Below, piece after piece: positions 17,554 through 27,166 of a stretch of 64,000 nt of DNA. Position numbers and translations under genes: made by a program. Below the pieces are notes generated by a model. That model saw only the letters and a list, made by a program, of their open reading frames with translations. It made no database searches and was not told the DNA's origin. This DNA comes from Roseomonas populi (GTDB taxonomy: Bacteria; Pseudomonadota; Alphaproteobacteria; Acetobacterales; Acetobacteraceae). The stretch's first letter is position 1; each line of letters starts with the position of its first letter. The stretch is from positions 248,001-312,000 of the forward strand of contig NZ_JANJOU010000003.1 of assembly GCF_024594815.1 (NCBI RefSeq), given 5' to 3'.

Positions 17554-18267
17554 CTAGCGCAAGCAGTCCAGCAGCGGGCCGAGCTGCCCCACGCGCCGCT
17601 CAATCACCGCCGCGCGGCGCCGCACCCGCTCGGAGGGTTGGGCGACGGACCAGTTCAGCGGGCTCGGCAGCACCGCCGCCAAGCGCGCCGCCTCGCCCCG
17701 GGTCAGCCGGGAGGCGGGCTTGTCGAAGAAGGCGCGGGCGGCGGCCTCGGCGCCGTAGATGCCCGGGCCGAACTCCACGCTGTTGAGATAGACCTCGATC
17801 ACCCGCTGCTTCGGCCAGAGAAGGGCGATCTGCGGGGTCAGCCAGGCCTCGATCACCTTCCGCACGGGGTCGCGGCCGGGCCAGAGGAAGAGGTTCTTCG
17901 CCGTCTGCATGGTGATGGTACTGGCGCCGCGGGGTGTCTCCCCATCCCCCCAGGCCTCCAGCTCCTCCCGGATCGCGCCGAAGTCGAAGCCCAGGGATTC
18001 GCGGCAGAAGTTGTTGTCCTCCGCCGCCACCACGGATTGCGCCAGGGCGGGGGCGATGGACTCGAGGGGAACCCAGTCGTGCCGCATCCCCTCCCCCACG
18101 CCCTGGACCGAGCGGATGACCATCAGCGGCGTGGCCGGCACGGGGACGAAGCGGAACAGCGCGATCAGCGCGAGGGGCGTCAGCAGCAGGAACAGGGCGA
18201 GGTGAAGGAGCCGGCGGCGCCAGCTCACCCGGAACGCGGGATGGTGCAGCAGTTCCTGTCGGCCCAT
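17554..18267 (-). CDS. mtgA: Monofunctional biosynthetic peptidoglycan transglycosylase
   Basis: A GT51 glycan-strand polymerase of 237 residues, close to E. coli MtgA (242). One N-terminal membrane helix at about 17-40 anchors it. The catalytic Glu is in SVVAAEDNNF, followed by GASTITMQTAKNLFLWPGR and NSVEFGPGIYGAEAAAR. The normal His after the first motif is replaced (CRESLGFD), a small divergence. The long upstream frame is antisense to the helicase and not coding. Confidence 0.92.
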   Translation of the reverse strand: MGRQELLHHPAFRVSWRRRLLHLALFLLLTPLALIALFRFVPVPATPLMVIRSVQGVGEGMRHDWVPLESIAPALAQSVVAAEDNNFCRESLGFDFGAIREELEAWGDGETPRGASTITMQTAKNLFLWPGRDPVRKVIEAWLTPQIALLWPKQRVIEVYLNSVEFGPGIYGAEAAARAFFDKPASRLTRGEAARLAAVLPSPLNWSVAQPSERVRRRAAVIERRVGQLGPLLDCLR

Positions 18268-18528
18268 GGCCCCGTGCTGGCCGCCGCCCGGCCCCGCGTC
18301 AAGCGCGCGCCCTTCGATCTTGCACCGCAGCAGGGTTTGCCCCATGTTCCGCCCGTGCCCGGCGCCAGCCGCGGCCACGCCCCGGCCGCGTGAGACGGCC
18401 GCCACGCGCATGATGCGCGCGGCCCTGACCGGGGCGTCGATATCTCCGATACCCTGGATGCGACCGGACACGCGGGGCGCCTCCACCCGCCTCGGCAGCC
18501 CGGGATTGGGCTGCCCCGATTGGAATCC

Positions 18529-19932
18529 ATGACGCAGTTCAACGAGCTCGGCCTCGCGGCGCCCCTTCTGCGCGCGCTGGAGGAGGAGGGCTACACCTCC
18601 CCCACCCCCATCCAGGCCCAGGCCATTCCCGCCGCCATCGCGGGCCGCGACGTGCTGGGCATCGCCCAGACCGGTACCGGCAAGACGGCCGCCTTCTCCC
18701 TGCCCCTGCTGCACCGGCTGGCGAACGACCCCAAGCGCGCGGCGCCCTATACCTGCCGCGTCCTTATCCTCTCGCCCACGCGCGAGCTGGCTTCCCAGAT
18801 CCATGAGAGCATCCGGGCCTATGGGCGCCACATCCGGCCCAGCACCGCGCTGATCTTCGGCGGCGTGCCGGAGAACCCGCAGAAGCGCGCCATGGCCAAG
18901 GGCGTGGACGTGCTGATCGCCACCCCGGGCCGGCTGATGGACCTGCTGAACCAGCGCGCCCTGAAGCTGGACGGGATCGAGGTCTTCGTCCTCGACGAGG
19001 CCGACCAGATGCTGGACCGCGGCTTCTGGCCCTCCATCCGCCGCATCGCCGGCATGCTGCCGCGCACGAAGCACACGATGTTCTTCTCCGCGACCATGCC
19101 GGAGGACATCGCCAAGCTGGCCAAGGAGCTGCTGCCCGACCCCGTGCGGGTTGAGGTGACGCCGGTGGCCACCACCGCCGAGCGGGTGAACCAGCGCGTG
19201 ATCCACACCCCGGCCGACGGCAAGCGCCGCCTGCTGGCCGAGATCCTGCGCGGCGAGACAGTGGGCCGGGCCCTGGTGTTCAGCCGCACCAAGCACGGCG
19301 CGGACCGCATTGTGAAGCAGCTGGAGCAGGACGGCCTGTCCGCCGGCGCCATCCACGGCAACAAGAGCCAGGGCCAGCGCGAGCGGGCGCTCGAGGCCTT
19401 CAAGAAGGGCAGCGCCCCGATCCTGGTGGCCACCGACATCGCGGCGCGCGGAATCGACGTGGATGGCGTGACCCACGTGATCCAGTACGACCTGCCGGAG
19501 GTCCCGGAGACCTATGTCCACCGCATCGGCCGCACGGCCCGTGCGGGCGCCTCGGGCGAGGCGGTGGCGCTGGTGGCGCCGGACGAGATCTCCCTCCTCC
19601 GCGCCGTGGAGAAGCTGACGCGCCAGCAGGTGCCGGCCGAGGGCGAGATCCCGACCGGCCCCGTGCCGCGCCGGCCGAACCGCCAGCAGCAGGGGCGCCC
19701 GCAGCGCCGTGACGGAAACGGCCAGGGGAGCGGCCATGGGCGCGACGGGCAGCGCCACGCCCAGGGGCGCCCGGGCGGGAATGCCGGCGGCGGGAACCGC
19801 TCCGGCGGCCAGCCGCCGCGCCGCGACGACCGCGGCCAGCGCCGGGCGGAGCCCGCGCGGGGCGACGCGCCGCGCGGGGAGCGGAAGGACCGTTCCTGGC
19901 GGGACAGCGATTTCCGCGACAGCGGGCGTTGA
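18529..19932 (+). CDS. DEAD-box RNA helicase, RhlE-type
   Basis: A 467-residue ATP-dependent RNA helicase for ribosome assembly or RNA decay. Q motif near 6-30, Walker A AQTGTGKT near 46-53, DEAD near 152-155, SAT near 184-186, and the C-terminal motif VI HRIGRTARAG near 333-342. A basic low-complexity Arg/Gly/Gln-rich tail from about 380 to the end is typical of RhlE proteins. ATG 18529 is preferred over the TTG three codons upstream. A good intrinsic terminator follows the stop. Confidence 0.93.
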   Translation: MTQFNELGLAAPLLRALEEEGYTSPTPIQAQAIPAAIAGRDVLGIAQTGTGKTAAFSLPLLHRLANDPKRAAPYTCRVLILSPTRELASQIHESIRAYGRHIRPSTALIFGGVPENPQKRAMAKGVDVLIATPGRLMDLLNQRALKLDGIEVFVLDEADQMLDRGFWPSIRRIAGMLPRTKHTMFFSATMPEDIAKLAKELLPDPVRVEVTPVATTAERVNQRVIHTPADGKRRLLAEILRGETVGRALVFSRTKHGADRIVKQLEQDGLSAGAIHGNKSQGQRERALEAFKKGSAPILVATDIAARGIDVDGVTHVIQYDLPEVPETYVHRIGRTARAGASGEAVALVAPDEISLLRAVEKLTRQQVPAEGEIPTGPVPRRPNRQQQGRPQRRDGNGQGSGHGRDGQRHAQGRPGGNAGGGNRSGGQPPRRDDRGQRRAEPARGDAPRGERKDRSWRDSDFRDSGR

Positions 19933-19935
19933 TTG

Positions 19936-19967
19936 AAGGGGGCGTCCCGTGAGGGGCGCCCCTTTTT
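19936..19967 (+). terminator. Intrinsic terminator of the helicase gene
   Basis: AAGGGGGCG ... CGCCCCTTTTT forms a GC-rich stem followed directly by five T, four bases after the helicase stop. This is the best classical terminator in the left half of the window. Confidence 0.85.
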
Positions 19968-20029
19968 CGTGCCGGCCCTGGAAAGCGCGGGCCGGCCCTG
20001 CTCTAAGCTCCGCCGCAAACGGGGGAACG

Positions 20030-20992
20030 ATGGTCGGGATGGACGAGGTGGTGTCGGGTCCGCTCGCGGGTACGGAGGAGTCCGGGGCCTACCGCGTCTT
20101 CGACCGCGCGGAATGGGCCGCGCTGCGATCCAGCACCCCGCTGCCTCTGACGGATGCCGACGTGAAGGCGCTGCGCGGCGTGGCCGACCAGGTTTCGCTG
20201 GCCGAGGTGGCCGATGTCCACCTGCCCCTCTCCCGACTGCTGAACCTGCATGTAACCGCGGCGCGCAGCCTGGCGGCGGTGCAGGACACCTTCCTCGGCC
20301 GCCCTGCCCGCGTGCCGCCCTACGTCATCGCCGTGGCGGGCAGCGTCGCAGTGGGCAAGAGCACCTTCGCGCGCCTGCTGCGGGCGGTCCTGGCCCGCTG
20401 GCCGGACCATCCGCGCGTGCAGCTCGTCACCACCGACGGCTTCCTTCTTCCCACGAAGATGCTGGAGGCGCGCGGGCTGATGCGGCGCAAGGGCTTCCCG
20501 GAGAGCTACGACCTGCGCCGAATGATCGCCTTCCTCCGCGCCGTGAAGGCGGGCGAGGCGGAGGCGCGCGCGCCCGTCTATTCCCACCTGAGCTACGACA
20601 TCGTGCCCGGCGAGTCCGAGGTGGTGAGCCAGCCGGACATCCTAATCTTCGAGGGGCTGAACGTGCTGCAGACCGCCGGCACCTCCGTGCTGGCCTCCGA
20701 CTTCTTCGATTTCTCCGTCTACGTGGACGCGGCCGAGGAGGACATCGAGTCCTGGTACGTGCAGCGCTTCCTCGTCCTCCAGCGCACCGCCTTCCAGGAC
20801 CCGCGATCCTACTTCCACCACTACAAGGACCTGTCGGAGGAGGAGGCGAAGGTGGTGGCGCGGGGGATCTGGCGGGACATCAACCTGCCCAACCTCGTGG
20901 AGAACATCCAGCCCACCCGCCCGCGCGCGCACCTGGTGCTGACCAAGGGGCCGGACCACGCGGTGCGGGAGGTGGCGCTGCGGCAGATGTAG
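20030..20992 (+). CDS. coaA: Type I pantothenate kinase
   Basis: CoaA phosphorylates pantothenate, the committed step of coenzyme A synthesis. The 320-residue product has the P-loop GSVAVGKST near 104-112, [10 protein letters not shown], the RKGFPESYD region and the late FHHYKDL segment typical of type I enzymes, which are usually inhibited by CoA. The ATG at 20030 has GGGGG six bases upstream; an in-frame ATG lies three codons later. It is convergent with lipB with 23 bases between stops. Confidence 0.95.
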   Translation: MVGMDEVVSGPLAGTEESGAYRVFDRAEWAALRSSTPLPLTDADVKALRGVADQVSLAEVADVHLPLSRLLNLHVTAARSLAAVQDTFLGRPARVPPYVIAVAGSVAVGKSTFARLLRAVLARWPDHPRVQLVTTDGFLLPTKMLEARGLMRRKGFPESYDLRRMIAFLRAVKAGEAEARAPVYSHLSYDIVPGESEVVSQPDILIFEGLNVLQTAGTSVLASDFFDFSVYVDAAEEDIESWYVQRFLVLQRTAFQDPRSYFHHYKDLSEEEAKVVARGIWRDINLPNLVENIQPTRPRAHLVLTKGPDHAVREVALRQM

Positions 20993-21015
20993 GCCGCCTC
21001 GGCGCCACCCGCCCT

Positions 21016-21687
21016 CTACGCCCCGAAGACCTCCGCCCAGGCCGCCATCAGGGCGGAATCCGCCTCCTCCATGGTGGCGGGTATGCCTAGCGCGTGCAGG
21101 CTGGTCACGCCGTGCTCGCTGATGCCGCAGGGCACGATGCCGCCGAAATGGGCGAGGTCCGGCTCCACGTTCAGGGCGATGCCGTGCCAGGAGACCCAGC
21201 GGGAGACGCGGACGCCGATGGCGCCGATCTTCGACTCCGTGCCCGTCGTCCGGTCCGCCACCCAGATGCCGACCCGGCCCTCCCGCCGTTCGCCCCGGAT
21301 GTTGAAGCGGTCCAGCGCGCGGATCATCCACTCCTCAAGCCCGTGGACATAGGCGCGCACGTCCCGCGCCGGCACGGTGCCGTGGGGCCGGGTGAGGTCC
21401 AGCATGACATAGGCGGTGCGCTGGCCGGGGCCGTGATAGGTCCATTGGCCGCCGCGCCCGGCCTCGAAGGTGGGGAAGCGGGTGTCCAGCAGGCCCTCGG
21501 CCTTCGCCGAGGTGCCGGCGGTGTAGCTCGGCGGGTGCTCCACCAGCCAGACCGCCTCCTCCGCCGTGCCGGCGCGGATTCCCGCCACGCGGGCCTCCAT
21601 CGCGGCCAGGGCGTCGGGCACGGAGACCCGGCCTTCGGAAATCAGCCATTCGGGGGTCGGAACCCCAGTTGATGCCGCCGCGCTCAT
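21016..21687 (-). CDS. lipB: Octanoyl-[acyl-carrier-protein]:protein N-octanoyltransferase
   Basis: LipB moves octanoate from ACP to lipoyl domains of 2-oxoacid dehydrogenases and the glycine cleavage H protein. The 223-residue protein has the signature [12 protein letters not shown] at 78-89, the catalytic Lys153 in SKIGAIGVR and Cys187 in [16 protein letters not shown]. Normal length. The start is 47 bases upstream of, and divergent from, the tRNA-Leu gene. Confidence 0.95.
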   Translation of the reverse strand: MSAAASTGVPTPEWLISEGRVSVPDALAAMEARVAGIRAGTAEEAVWLVEHPPSYTAGTSAKAEGLLDTRFPTFEAGRGGQWTYHGPGQRTAYVMLDLTRPHGTVPARDVRAYVHGLEEWMIRALDRFNIRGERREGRVGIWVADRTTGTESKIGAIGVRVSRWVSWHGIALNVEPDLAHFGGIVPCGISEHGVTSLHALGIPATMEEADSALMAAWAEVFGA

Positions 21688-21734
21688 CGGTTATACGCCC
21701 CGCCGCGGAGCAGCCTCAGGGTTGTGTCCTGCTT

Positions 21735-21820
21735 GCGGTCATGGCGGAATGGTAGACGCGCCAGCTTGAGGTGCTGGTGGGGGAAACCCCGTGGAAGTTC
21801 GAATCTTCTTGACCGCACCA
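21735..21820 (+). tRNA. tRNA-Leu (anticodon GAG)
   Basis: A complete class II tRNA with encoded CCA. Acceptor stem GCGGTCA (21735-21741) pairs with TGACCGC (21810-21816), followed by A and CCA. Anticodon stem CCAGC/GCTGG encloses the loop TTGAGGT with anticodon GAG at 21768-21770, which reads CTC and CTT. The long variable arm (GGTGGGGGAAACCCCGTG) and the T-arm GTTCGAATC are clear. Confidence 0.97.
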
Positions 21821-21993
21821 TTCTCTTCATCAGTCTGAACTGCCCCAGGGCGGCCAGTCCAACGGCCGCGCGCTGCATGTAGCGCAGGGCCCCGCCCGAA
21901 CCTAGGGCCAGCCCCTTCCGCACCTCGCGGTCGCGGGCAGACGGCCCCTCAATCCCATGCTAAGCGCCCGGCCTCGCAACGAGGGGATGGGCG

Positions 21994-22740
21994 ATGCGCT
22001 TCGGCTGGAGTTTGGGGGTGGCTCTGTTGGTGCTGTCCGGCTGCGTGGCGGCGCCCTCCTCCAAGCCGGAAGCCGCCGCCCCGGTCCAGGCCGCCGGGGC
22101 TTCCGACCCGGCGCGTGTTGCCGCCCGGAACGAGGTCTCGGCCGCGATGGGCCGCAAGGACCACCGGCAAGCGATCCGCCTCATCGATGACTGGATGCGC
22201 GGCCACCCCGACGACATCAGCTTCCGCTACCTCGAGCCCCTGCTCTACCGCCTCGCCGGGGATGGGGCGGGCTGGGAGCGGTCCCGCGCGGAAATCCAGC
22301 AGAGCTGGCAGCGGCTCCGCGACACCGTGCCGCCGCCCACCCCGCCCGCCTTCGTGATCGACGCTTTCCCGCACGGACAGGATCTGGTGAGCGTCCACCA
22401 GTGCTACGAAACGGCGGGCCGCTTCGGCGTGATGTACGAGTTCCTCATCGTCGCCCGGGACAACCGGCTCACCTCCTACTTCACGGTCGAGCACTCCTCG
22501 ATCGGGAACCAGATCATGAGGGAGCTCGGCCAGCAGGAGCCGGTCTACTCCGTCGACTACTTCCGGCCGGGCATGCATGCCACGGTGGCGATGCTGAACC
22601 GGGAGCCGACCTACGAGGAGGCCCGGCAGCGCGTGCTGGCCTTCCTGGCCGATCCGAAGCCGCTCAGCGCCTCCACCATCGGCCGGCCGGGATTGGCCTC
22701 GGTCCATTGCGAAGTCGCGCGGAGGGCTTCGAGGGGCTGA
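21994..22740 (+). CDS. Putative lipoprotein of unknown function
   Basis: A 248-residue protein with a lipoprotein signal peptide; the lipobox LSGC puts the acylated cysteine at residue 17. A short Ala/Pro-rich linker precedes a globular domain with TPR-like helices (RQAIRLIDDWMRGHPDD) and a C-terminal half containing VHQCYETAGRFGVMYEFL. I do not recognise the family. Single gene downstream of tRNA-Leu. Confidence 0.8.
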   Translation: MRFGWSLGVALLVLSGCVAAPSSKPEAAAPVQAAGASDPARVAARNEVSAAMGRKDHRQAIRLIDDWMRGHPDDISFRYLEPLLYRLAGDGAGWERSRAEIQQSWQRLRDTVPPPTPPAFVIDAFPHGQDLVSVHQCYETAGRFGVMYEFLIVARDNRLTSYFTVEHSSIGNQIMRELGQQEPVYSVDYFRPGMHATVAMLNREPTYEEARQRVLAFLADPKPLSASTIGRPGLASVHCEVARRASRG

Positions 22741-22779
22741 CCGGCGGCGCCGGAGGGCCGGGCGGGCAGCCCCGGCCGA

Positions 22780-23010
22780 TCAGCCGCGCCCGGAGCCGAA
22801 TTCCGGCCCCTCGCCCACCGCGATGCCCGGCTTATCCGAGACGCGACGGTTCACCATCCCCGTGCCGTTGCAGGACAGGCAGGGCTTGCCCATCAGCTCG
22901 CCGGCGCCCTGGCATTCCTCGCACACCATCTCCTCGGTGCCCGGCGCGCCCAGGGGCGCGGCGTCGCCCGGCCGCGGCTCGCCGCCCGGATCGTCCGTTG
23001 GTCCCGGCAT
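22780..23010 (-). CDS. Small protein with DnaJ-type zinc-finger motifs
   Basis: A 76-residue protein whose centre has two DnaJ cysteine-rich motifs, CEECQGAG and CLSCNGTG, twelve residues apart, enough for one zinc site as in half of the DnaJ zinc domain. No J domain is present. Flanks are Gly/Pro-rich. ATG 23010 follows GGAGGCGGG. Members of this kind are usually annotated as hypothetical or molecular chaperone DnaJ-like; role unknown. Confidence 0.75.
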   Translation of the reverse strand: MPGPTDDPGGEPRPGDAAPLGAPGTEEMVCEECQGAGELMGKPCLSCNGTGMVNRRVSDKPGIAVGEGPEFGSGRG

Positions 23011-23105
23011 TCCCGCCTCCGTTCCCTGATGCCATGCGCCGAACGCGAGGGGGCCGCCCCGGTTCCCGTCTGGCGCCGGGCCGGGCACAGGGCCATAACG
23101 GACCC

Positions 23106-25370
23106 ATGGACGAGGATTTCCGCAAAGCCGCGCTCGACTATCACCGCTTCCCGCGGCCGGGAAAGCTGGCGATCGAGCCCACCAAGCGCATGGCGACCCA
23201 GCGCGACCTGGGCCTGGCCTACTCGCCGGGCGTGGCGGCCGCCTGCATGGAGATCGCGGCGGATCCCGCCACGGCCTACGACTACACCACCCGCGGCAAC
23301 ATGGTGGCCGTGATCACCAACGGCACGGCGGTGCTGGGGCTGGGGGCGATCGGCGCGCTGGCCTCCAAGCCGGTGATGGAGGGCAAGGCGGTCCTCTTCA
23401 AGAAGTTCGCCAACATCGACTCCATCGACATCGAGGTGGAGGAGCGCGACCCCGAGAAGTTCGTGGAGGCGGTGGCCGTCCTCGAGCCCTCCTTCGGCGC
23501 GATCAACCTCGAGGACATCAAGGCGCCGGAGTGCTTCGAGATCGAGCGCTCCCTCCGGGCGCGGATGCAGATCCCGGTCTTTCACGACGACCAGCACGGC
23601 ACGGCGATCATCGTGGCGGCGGCCGTGCGGAACGGGCTGCTGCTGCAGAACAAGCCGATCGAGGCGGCGAAGATCGTCACCTCCGGTGCCGGCGCCGCGG
23701 CCCTGGCCTGCCTGGACCTGCTGGTGGCCATGGGCGCCAAGCGGGAGAACATCACGGTCTGCGACATCGAGGGCGTGGTTTATGAGGGCCGGGAGGTCCT
23801 GATGGACCCCTACAAGGCCCGCTACGCCCGCGCGACGAATGCGCGCACCCTGGCCGATGCCCTGCCGGACGCGGACGTGTTCCTCGGGCTCTCCGCGCCC
23901 CGCGTGCTGAAGGCGGAGTGGCTGCCCTCCATGGCGGCGAGCCCGCTGATCCTGGCCCTGGCCAATCCGGAGCCGGAGATCCTGCCGGAGGCGGTGCGGG
24001 CGGCGCGGCCGGACGCGATCGTGGCCACGGGGCGCTCGGACTACCCGAACCAGGTCAACAACGTCCTCTGCTTCCCCTTCATCTTCCGCGGCGCGCTCGA
24101 TGCCGGGGCCACCACGATCAACGAGGCGATGAAGGTCGCCTGCGTGGAGGCCATCGCACGGCTGGCGCGGGCGGAGGCGAGCGAGGTGGTGGTGGCCGCC
24201 TATGGCGGCCAGGCGCCGATCTTCGGGCCGGACTACATCATCCCCAAGCCCTTCGACCCCCGGCTGATCCTGGAGATCGCGCCGGCCGTAGCCCGGGCGG
24301 CGATGGAATCCGGCGTGGCCACCCGCCCCATCGCGGATTTCGACGCCTATCGCGAAGGGCTGGAGCGCTTCGTGTTCCGCTCCGGCGACCTGATGCGCCC
24401 GGTCTTCGCCGCGGCCCGGGGCGCCGGCCGGCGGATCGTCTATGGCGAGGGCGAGGACGAGCGGACGCTGCGCGCCGTGCAGACGGTGCTGGACGAGGGC
24501 ATCGCGGACCCCGTGCTGATCGGCCGGCGCGAGGTGATCGCGGAAAAGGTCCGGTCCATGGGCCTGCGCATGGACCTGGACGACAGCGTGACCGTGATCG
24601 ACCCCGGCGCCGACGAGGAGACGCTGGCGCCCCTGCTGCCGGTGTACCAGGGTAAGGTCGGCCGGCGCGGCATCCCGCCCGATGCCGCCGCCCGCGCTCT
24701 GCGGACCCGCCCCACCGTCGCGGCCACCATGCTGCTGGAAACCGGGCAGGTGGATGCCGCCATCGTGGGCGGGCTGGGCGACTGGATGGCGCACTGGCAC
24801 CAGGCCTTCGACATCGTGGGCAAGCGCCCGGATGCCGGCCGCGTCTATGCCATGACCGGTGTGATCCTGCCCGCCGGCACGCTGTTCTTCGTGGACACGC
24901 ACCTGCTGGTGGAGCCGGACGCGGAGCAGATCGCGGAGATGACCCTGCTCGCCTCCGAGCAGGTGCGGGCCTTCGGCGTCACGCCGCGCGTGGCGCTGCT
25001 CTCCCACTCCTCCTTCGGCGCATCGGACGCTCCCTCGGCCCGCAAGATGCGGCGGGCGCTGCGGCTGATCCAGGAACGCGACCCGTCCCTCGAAGTGGAT
25101 GGCGAGATGCACGCGGACGCGGCGCTGGAGCCGGCCATCCGGTCCCGCGCCGTGGCGGATGGCCGCCTGACGGGTTCGGCCAACCTGCTGGTGTTCCCGA
25201 ACCTCGATTCGGCCAACATCGCCTACAACCTGCTGAAGGCGGCCGCGGACGGGCTTCAGGTGGGGCCCATCCTGCTGGGGATGAACAAGCCGGTTCACGT
25301 GATGGTGCCCAGCACCACCGCGCGTGGCATCGTCAACCTCTCGGCGATCGCGGCGGCCCAGACGGCCTGA
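23106..25370 (+). CDS. maeB: NADP-dependent malic enzyme with phosphotransacetylase-like domain
   Basis: A 754-residue MaeB-type enzyme that oxidatively decarboxylates malate to pyruvate. The malic enzyme part (about 1-430) includes [21 protein letters not shown] and the NAD(P) site [12 protein letters not shown]. The C-terminal part (about 435-750) is a phosphotransacetylase-like domain, which in this class is catalytically silent and often senses acetyl-CoA. Length matches the class. The long in-frame extension upstream is not coding. Convergent with the 555-aa gene. Confidence 0.94.
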   Translation: MDEDFRKAALDYHRFPRPGKLAIEPTKRMATQRDLGLAYSPGVAAACMEIAADPATAYDYTTRGNMVAVITNGTAVLGLGAIGALASKPVMEGKAVLFKKFANIDSIDIEVEERDPEKFVEAVAVLEPSFGAINLEDIKAPECFEIERSLRARMQIPVFHDDQHGTAIIVAAAVRNGLLLQNKPIEAAKIVTSGAGAAALACLDLLVAMGAKRENITVCDIEGVVYEGREVLMDPYKARYARATNARTLADALPDADVFLGLSAPRVLKAEWLPSMAASPLILALANPEPEILPEAVRAARPDAIVATGRSDYPNQVNNVLCFPFIFRGALDAGATTINEAMKVACVEAIARLARAEASEVVVAAYGGQAPIFGPDYIIPKPFDPRLILEIAPAVARAAMESGVATRPIADFDAYREGLERFVFRSGDLMRPVFAAARGAGRRIVYGEGEDERTLRAVQTVLDEGIADPVLIGRREVIAEKVRSMGLRMDLDDSVTVIDPGADEETLAPLLPVYQGKVGRRGIPPDAAARALRTRPTVAATMLLETGQVDAAIVGGLGDWMAHWHQAFDIVGKRPDAGRVYAMTGVILPAGTLFFVDTHLLVEPDAEQIAEMTLLASEQVRAFGVTPRVALLSHSSFGASDAPSARKMRRALRLIQERDPSLEVDGEMHADAALEPAIRSRAVADGRLTGSANLLVFPNLDSANIAYNLLKAAADGLQVGPILLGMNKPVHVMVPSTTARGIVNLSAIAAAQTA

Positions 25371-25394
25371 CGGCCGCCCGGGCGCCGGCCGTCA
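25368..25394. terminator. Hairpin embracing two opposing stop codons
   Basis: TGACGGCC (25368-25375) pairs perfectly with GGCCGTCA (25387-25394) across an 11-base loop. The left arm begins with the maeB stop and the right arm ends with the stop of the opposite gene. It could terminate both transcripts, though no T-run follows. Confidence 0.45.
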
Positions 25395-27059
25395 GGGCCT
25401 GGGCGCCGGCGGAGTGGCGGTAATGCTCAGGCCGAGGTCCCGCACCAGCCGGTCCGGCGGCAGGGCGGCCGCGCCCATCAGCTCCAGCATCGGCACGGGC
25501 TTGGCCGGGCGCAGGGCGATCTCGATGCTGCCGGGATTGCGCGCGAAGCCTGCCAGGGCCTCCCGCATCCGGCGGATCTCCAGCGGCTCCTTCGGGCCGG
25601 TGCCCGGCAAGGGCGCGCGCAGGGCCATGGTGGCGTAGCGCTCCCGCAGCTGCTGCTCCGGCACCCTTTCCTGCTGAGCCTGCTGGGCCAGCACGGCGCG
25701 GAGCAGCCCGTCCTCCGTGTAGCGGATGGAGAAGCCGGCCAGGGACCAGTTCGCCACGAGGGCGAAGGGATCGTCCTTGTCCGGGCTCGGCGCGCCGGCC
25801 TTGGGCACCTCCACGCCGCGGACATCCATGGTGATGCCGAGGCGGCCCATGTTCGCGAGGTCGAAGGACAGGGGGTCGGCGGTCATCCGGCCCTCCGGCG
25901 TCAGCTTCGCCGCCATCGTCAGGCGGGCGAGGATGTCCTTGAAGCCGAGCCCGCTCAGCCACGCGCCACCGAACTCGTCGGGCAGGTTGAAGGAGATGCC
26001 TTCCGCCGCCAGGGCGCTGGCCTGGGTGGCGGGCGCGGCGGGATCCCAGCCGCTGGTGGCGCGCAGCGTGCCGATCCGCACCAGGGGCGCGCCCCCGGCG
26101 GTGACGGCCAGCCCCTCCAGATCGGCCGACTGCTCCTCGCCCTGCCGGGGCTGGGGCGGGTTCACGTCGGTGGCGTAGGCGCGGGCCATGTCGCGCAACG
26201 GCACGCCGGCCACGCGCAGCCGCCCGAGATCGGCGGCGAAGGGGCCGGTTTCCGCGCTGCTGCCCTCCACCCGCAGCCCCTCAGCGGCCAGGTTCGTGTT
26301 GCGACCCTCGCCCCAGGCCTCGGCCGTCACCCGGCCCATGCGGATGGCGACCTCCTCCTTCTCCACCTTCAGCTCCACCCCTTCCAGCAGGGCGGCGTCG
26401 GCGGCCAGGGCCCAGGGATCCACCTCCCCGCCGATGCGCGGCACGACGGCGCCGGCCAGCCGGGCGCGGCCGAGCGCCAGGCGCGTCTCGCCCTTGCTGC
26501 GATCGGTGAAGGTCAGCCCTTCCAGCACCGCTTCCCCGAGGCGGCCGGGCGCGTAGCCCGTGACGGAGGCGCGGCCGAGCGAGGCCTCGCCGCGGCCGGG
26601 GGCCTCCACGCGCAGCCCTTCCGCTTGGCCGGATTCGAGGGTGGCGGCGGACCAGTTGACCGGCCCGCCCGGCGTGGCCGGTGGCAGGACGAAGCCGGCG
26701 AGGGTGACGCGGCCGAGGGTGGCCACCATCGGGCCCGGGGCGTCGCCGCGCTTCGCCTCCTCCAGCCGCACGCCGTTGGCGACGGCCTGGGCCACCCGGT
26801 CCTCGGCCAGACCGGAAAGCGTGATCTCCTCCGCCGTCAGCCGGTTGGGGCCCTGGCGAACCGTGACGCCGGCGAGGCGGGCGGCGCCGGTGACGGGATC
26901 GACGCGCCGCTCCCGCCATTCCACGACCGCATCCGGCCCGAGGGCGGTGCGCAGCCGCGCGATGGCGGCATCCAGCTGCCGGTCCGCCTCCGCCTGGGCC
27001 AGGGCGCCCAGGCCGATCGGCAGGGCGAAGCAGCCCGCGAGGAGCAGTCGGCGATTCAT
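25392..27059 (-). CDS. Exported protein of unknown function, 555 aa
   Basis: A 555-residue protein with an N-terminal Sec signal (RRLLLAGCFALPIGLGALAQA). The remainder is built of many short strand-like units of the form LG-R-x-x-(L/V)-x-G (LGRVTLAGF, LGRASVTGY, LGRARLAGA, LGRLRVAGV), suggesting a long repetitive beta structure, perhaps AsmA- or DUF945-like. I do not recognise the family with certainty. It is 107 bases from and divergent to the VWA gene. Confidence 0.82.
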   Translation of the reverse strand: MNRRLLLAGCFALPIGLGALAQAEADRQLDAAIARLRTALGPDAVVEWRERRVDPVTGAARLAGVTVRQGPNRLTAEEITLSGLAEDRVAQAVANGVRLEEAKRGDAPGPMVATLGRVTLAGFVLPPATPGGPVNWSAATLESGQAEGLRVEAPGRGEASLGRASVTGYAPGRLGEAVLEGLTFTDRSKGETRLALGRARLAGAVVPRIGGEVDPWALAADAALLEGVELKVEKEEVAIRMGRVTAEAWGEGRNTNLAAEGLRVEGSSAETGPFAADLGRLRVAGVPLRDMARAYATDVNPPQPRQGEEQSADLEGLAVTAGGAPLVRIGTLRATSGWDPAAPATQASALAAEGISFNLPDEFGGAWLSGLGFKDILARLTMAAKLTPEGRMTADPLSFDLANMGRLGITMDVRGVEVPKAGAPSPDKDDPFALVANWSLAGFSIRYTEDGLLRAVLAQQAQQERVPEQQLRERYATMALRAPLPGTGPKEPLEIRRMREALAGFARNPGSIEIALRPAKPVPMLELMGAAALPPDRLVRDLGLSITATPPAPRP

Positions 27060-27166
27060 GCGGCGTCTCCTTTGTTCCCGGACAGGCTAGGGGCGGCGGA
27101 GGGGGCGCGCCAATCAACCCCGCGCCAGCCCTGCGCCAGCCGTTCCGCCGGGCGGTGCGGCACACC

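Noticed and set aside
18268-19758. Long upstream extension of the mtgA frame (about 497 codons)
   Set aside because: It is antisense to the RhlE-type helicase; the MtgA membrane helix starts right after ATG 18267.
21821-21993. A second tRNA or attachment-site duplicate next to tRNA-Leu
   Set aside because: No second cloverleaf and no direct repeat of the tRNA 3' end is visible downstream, so there is no sign of an integrated island.
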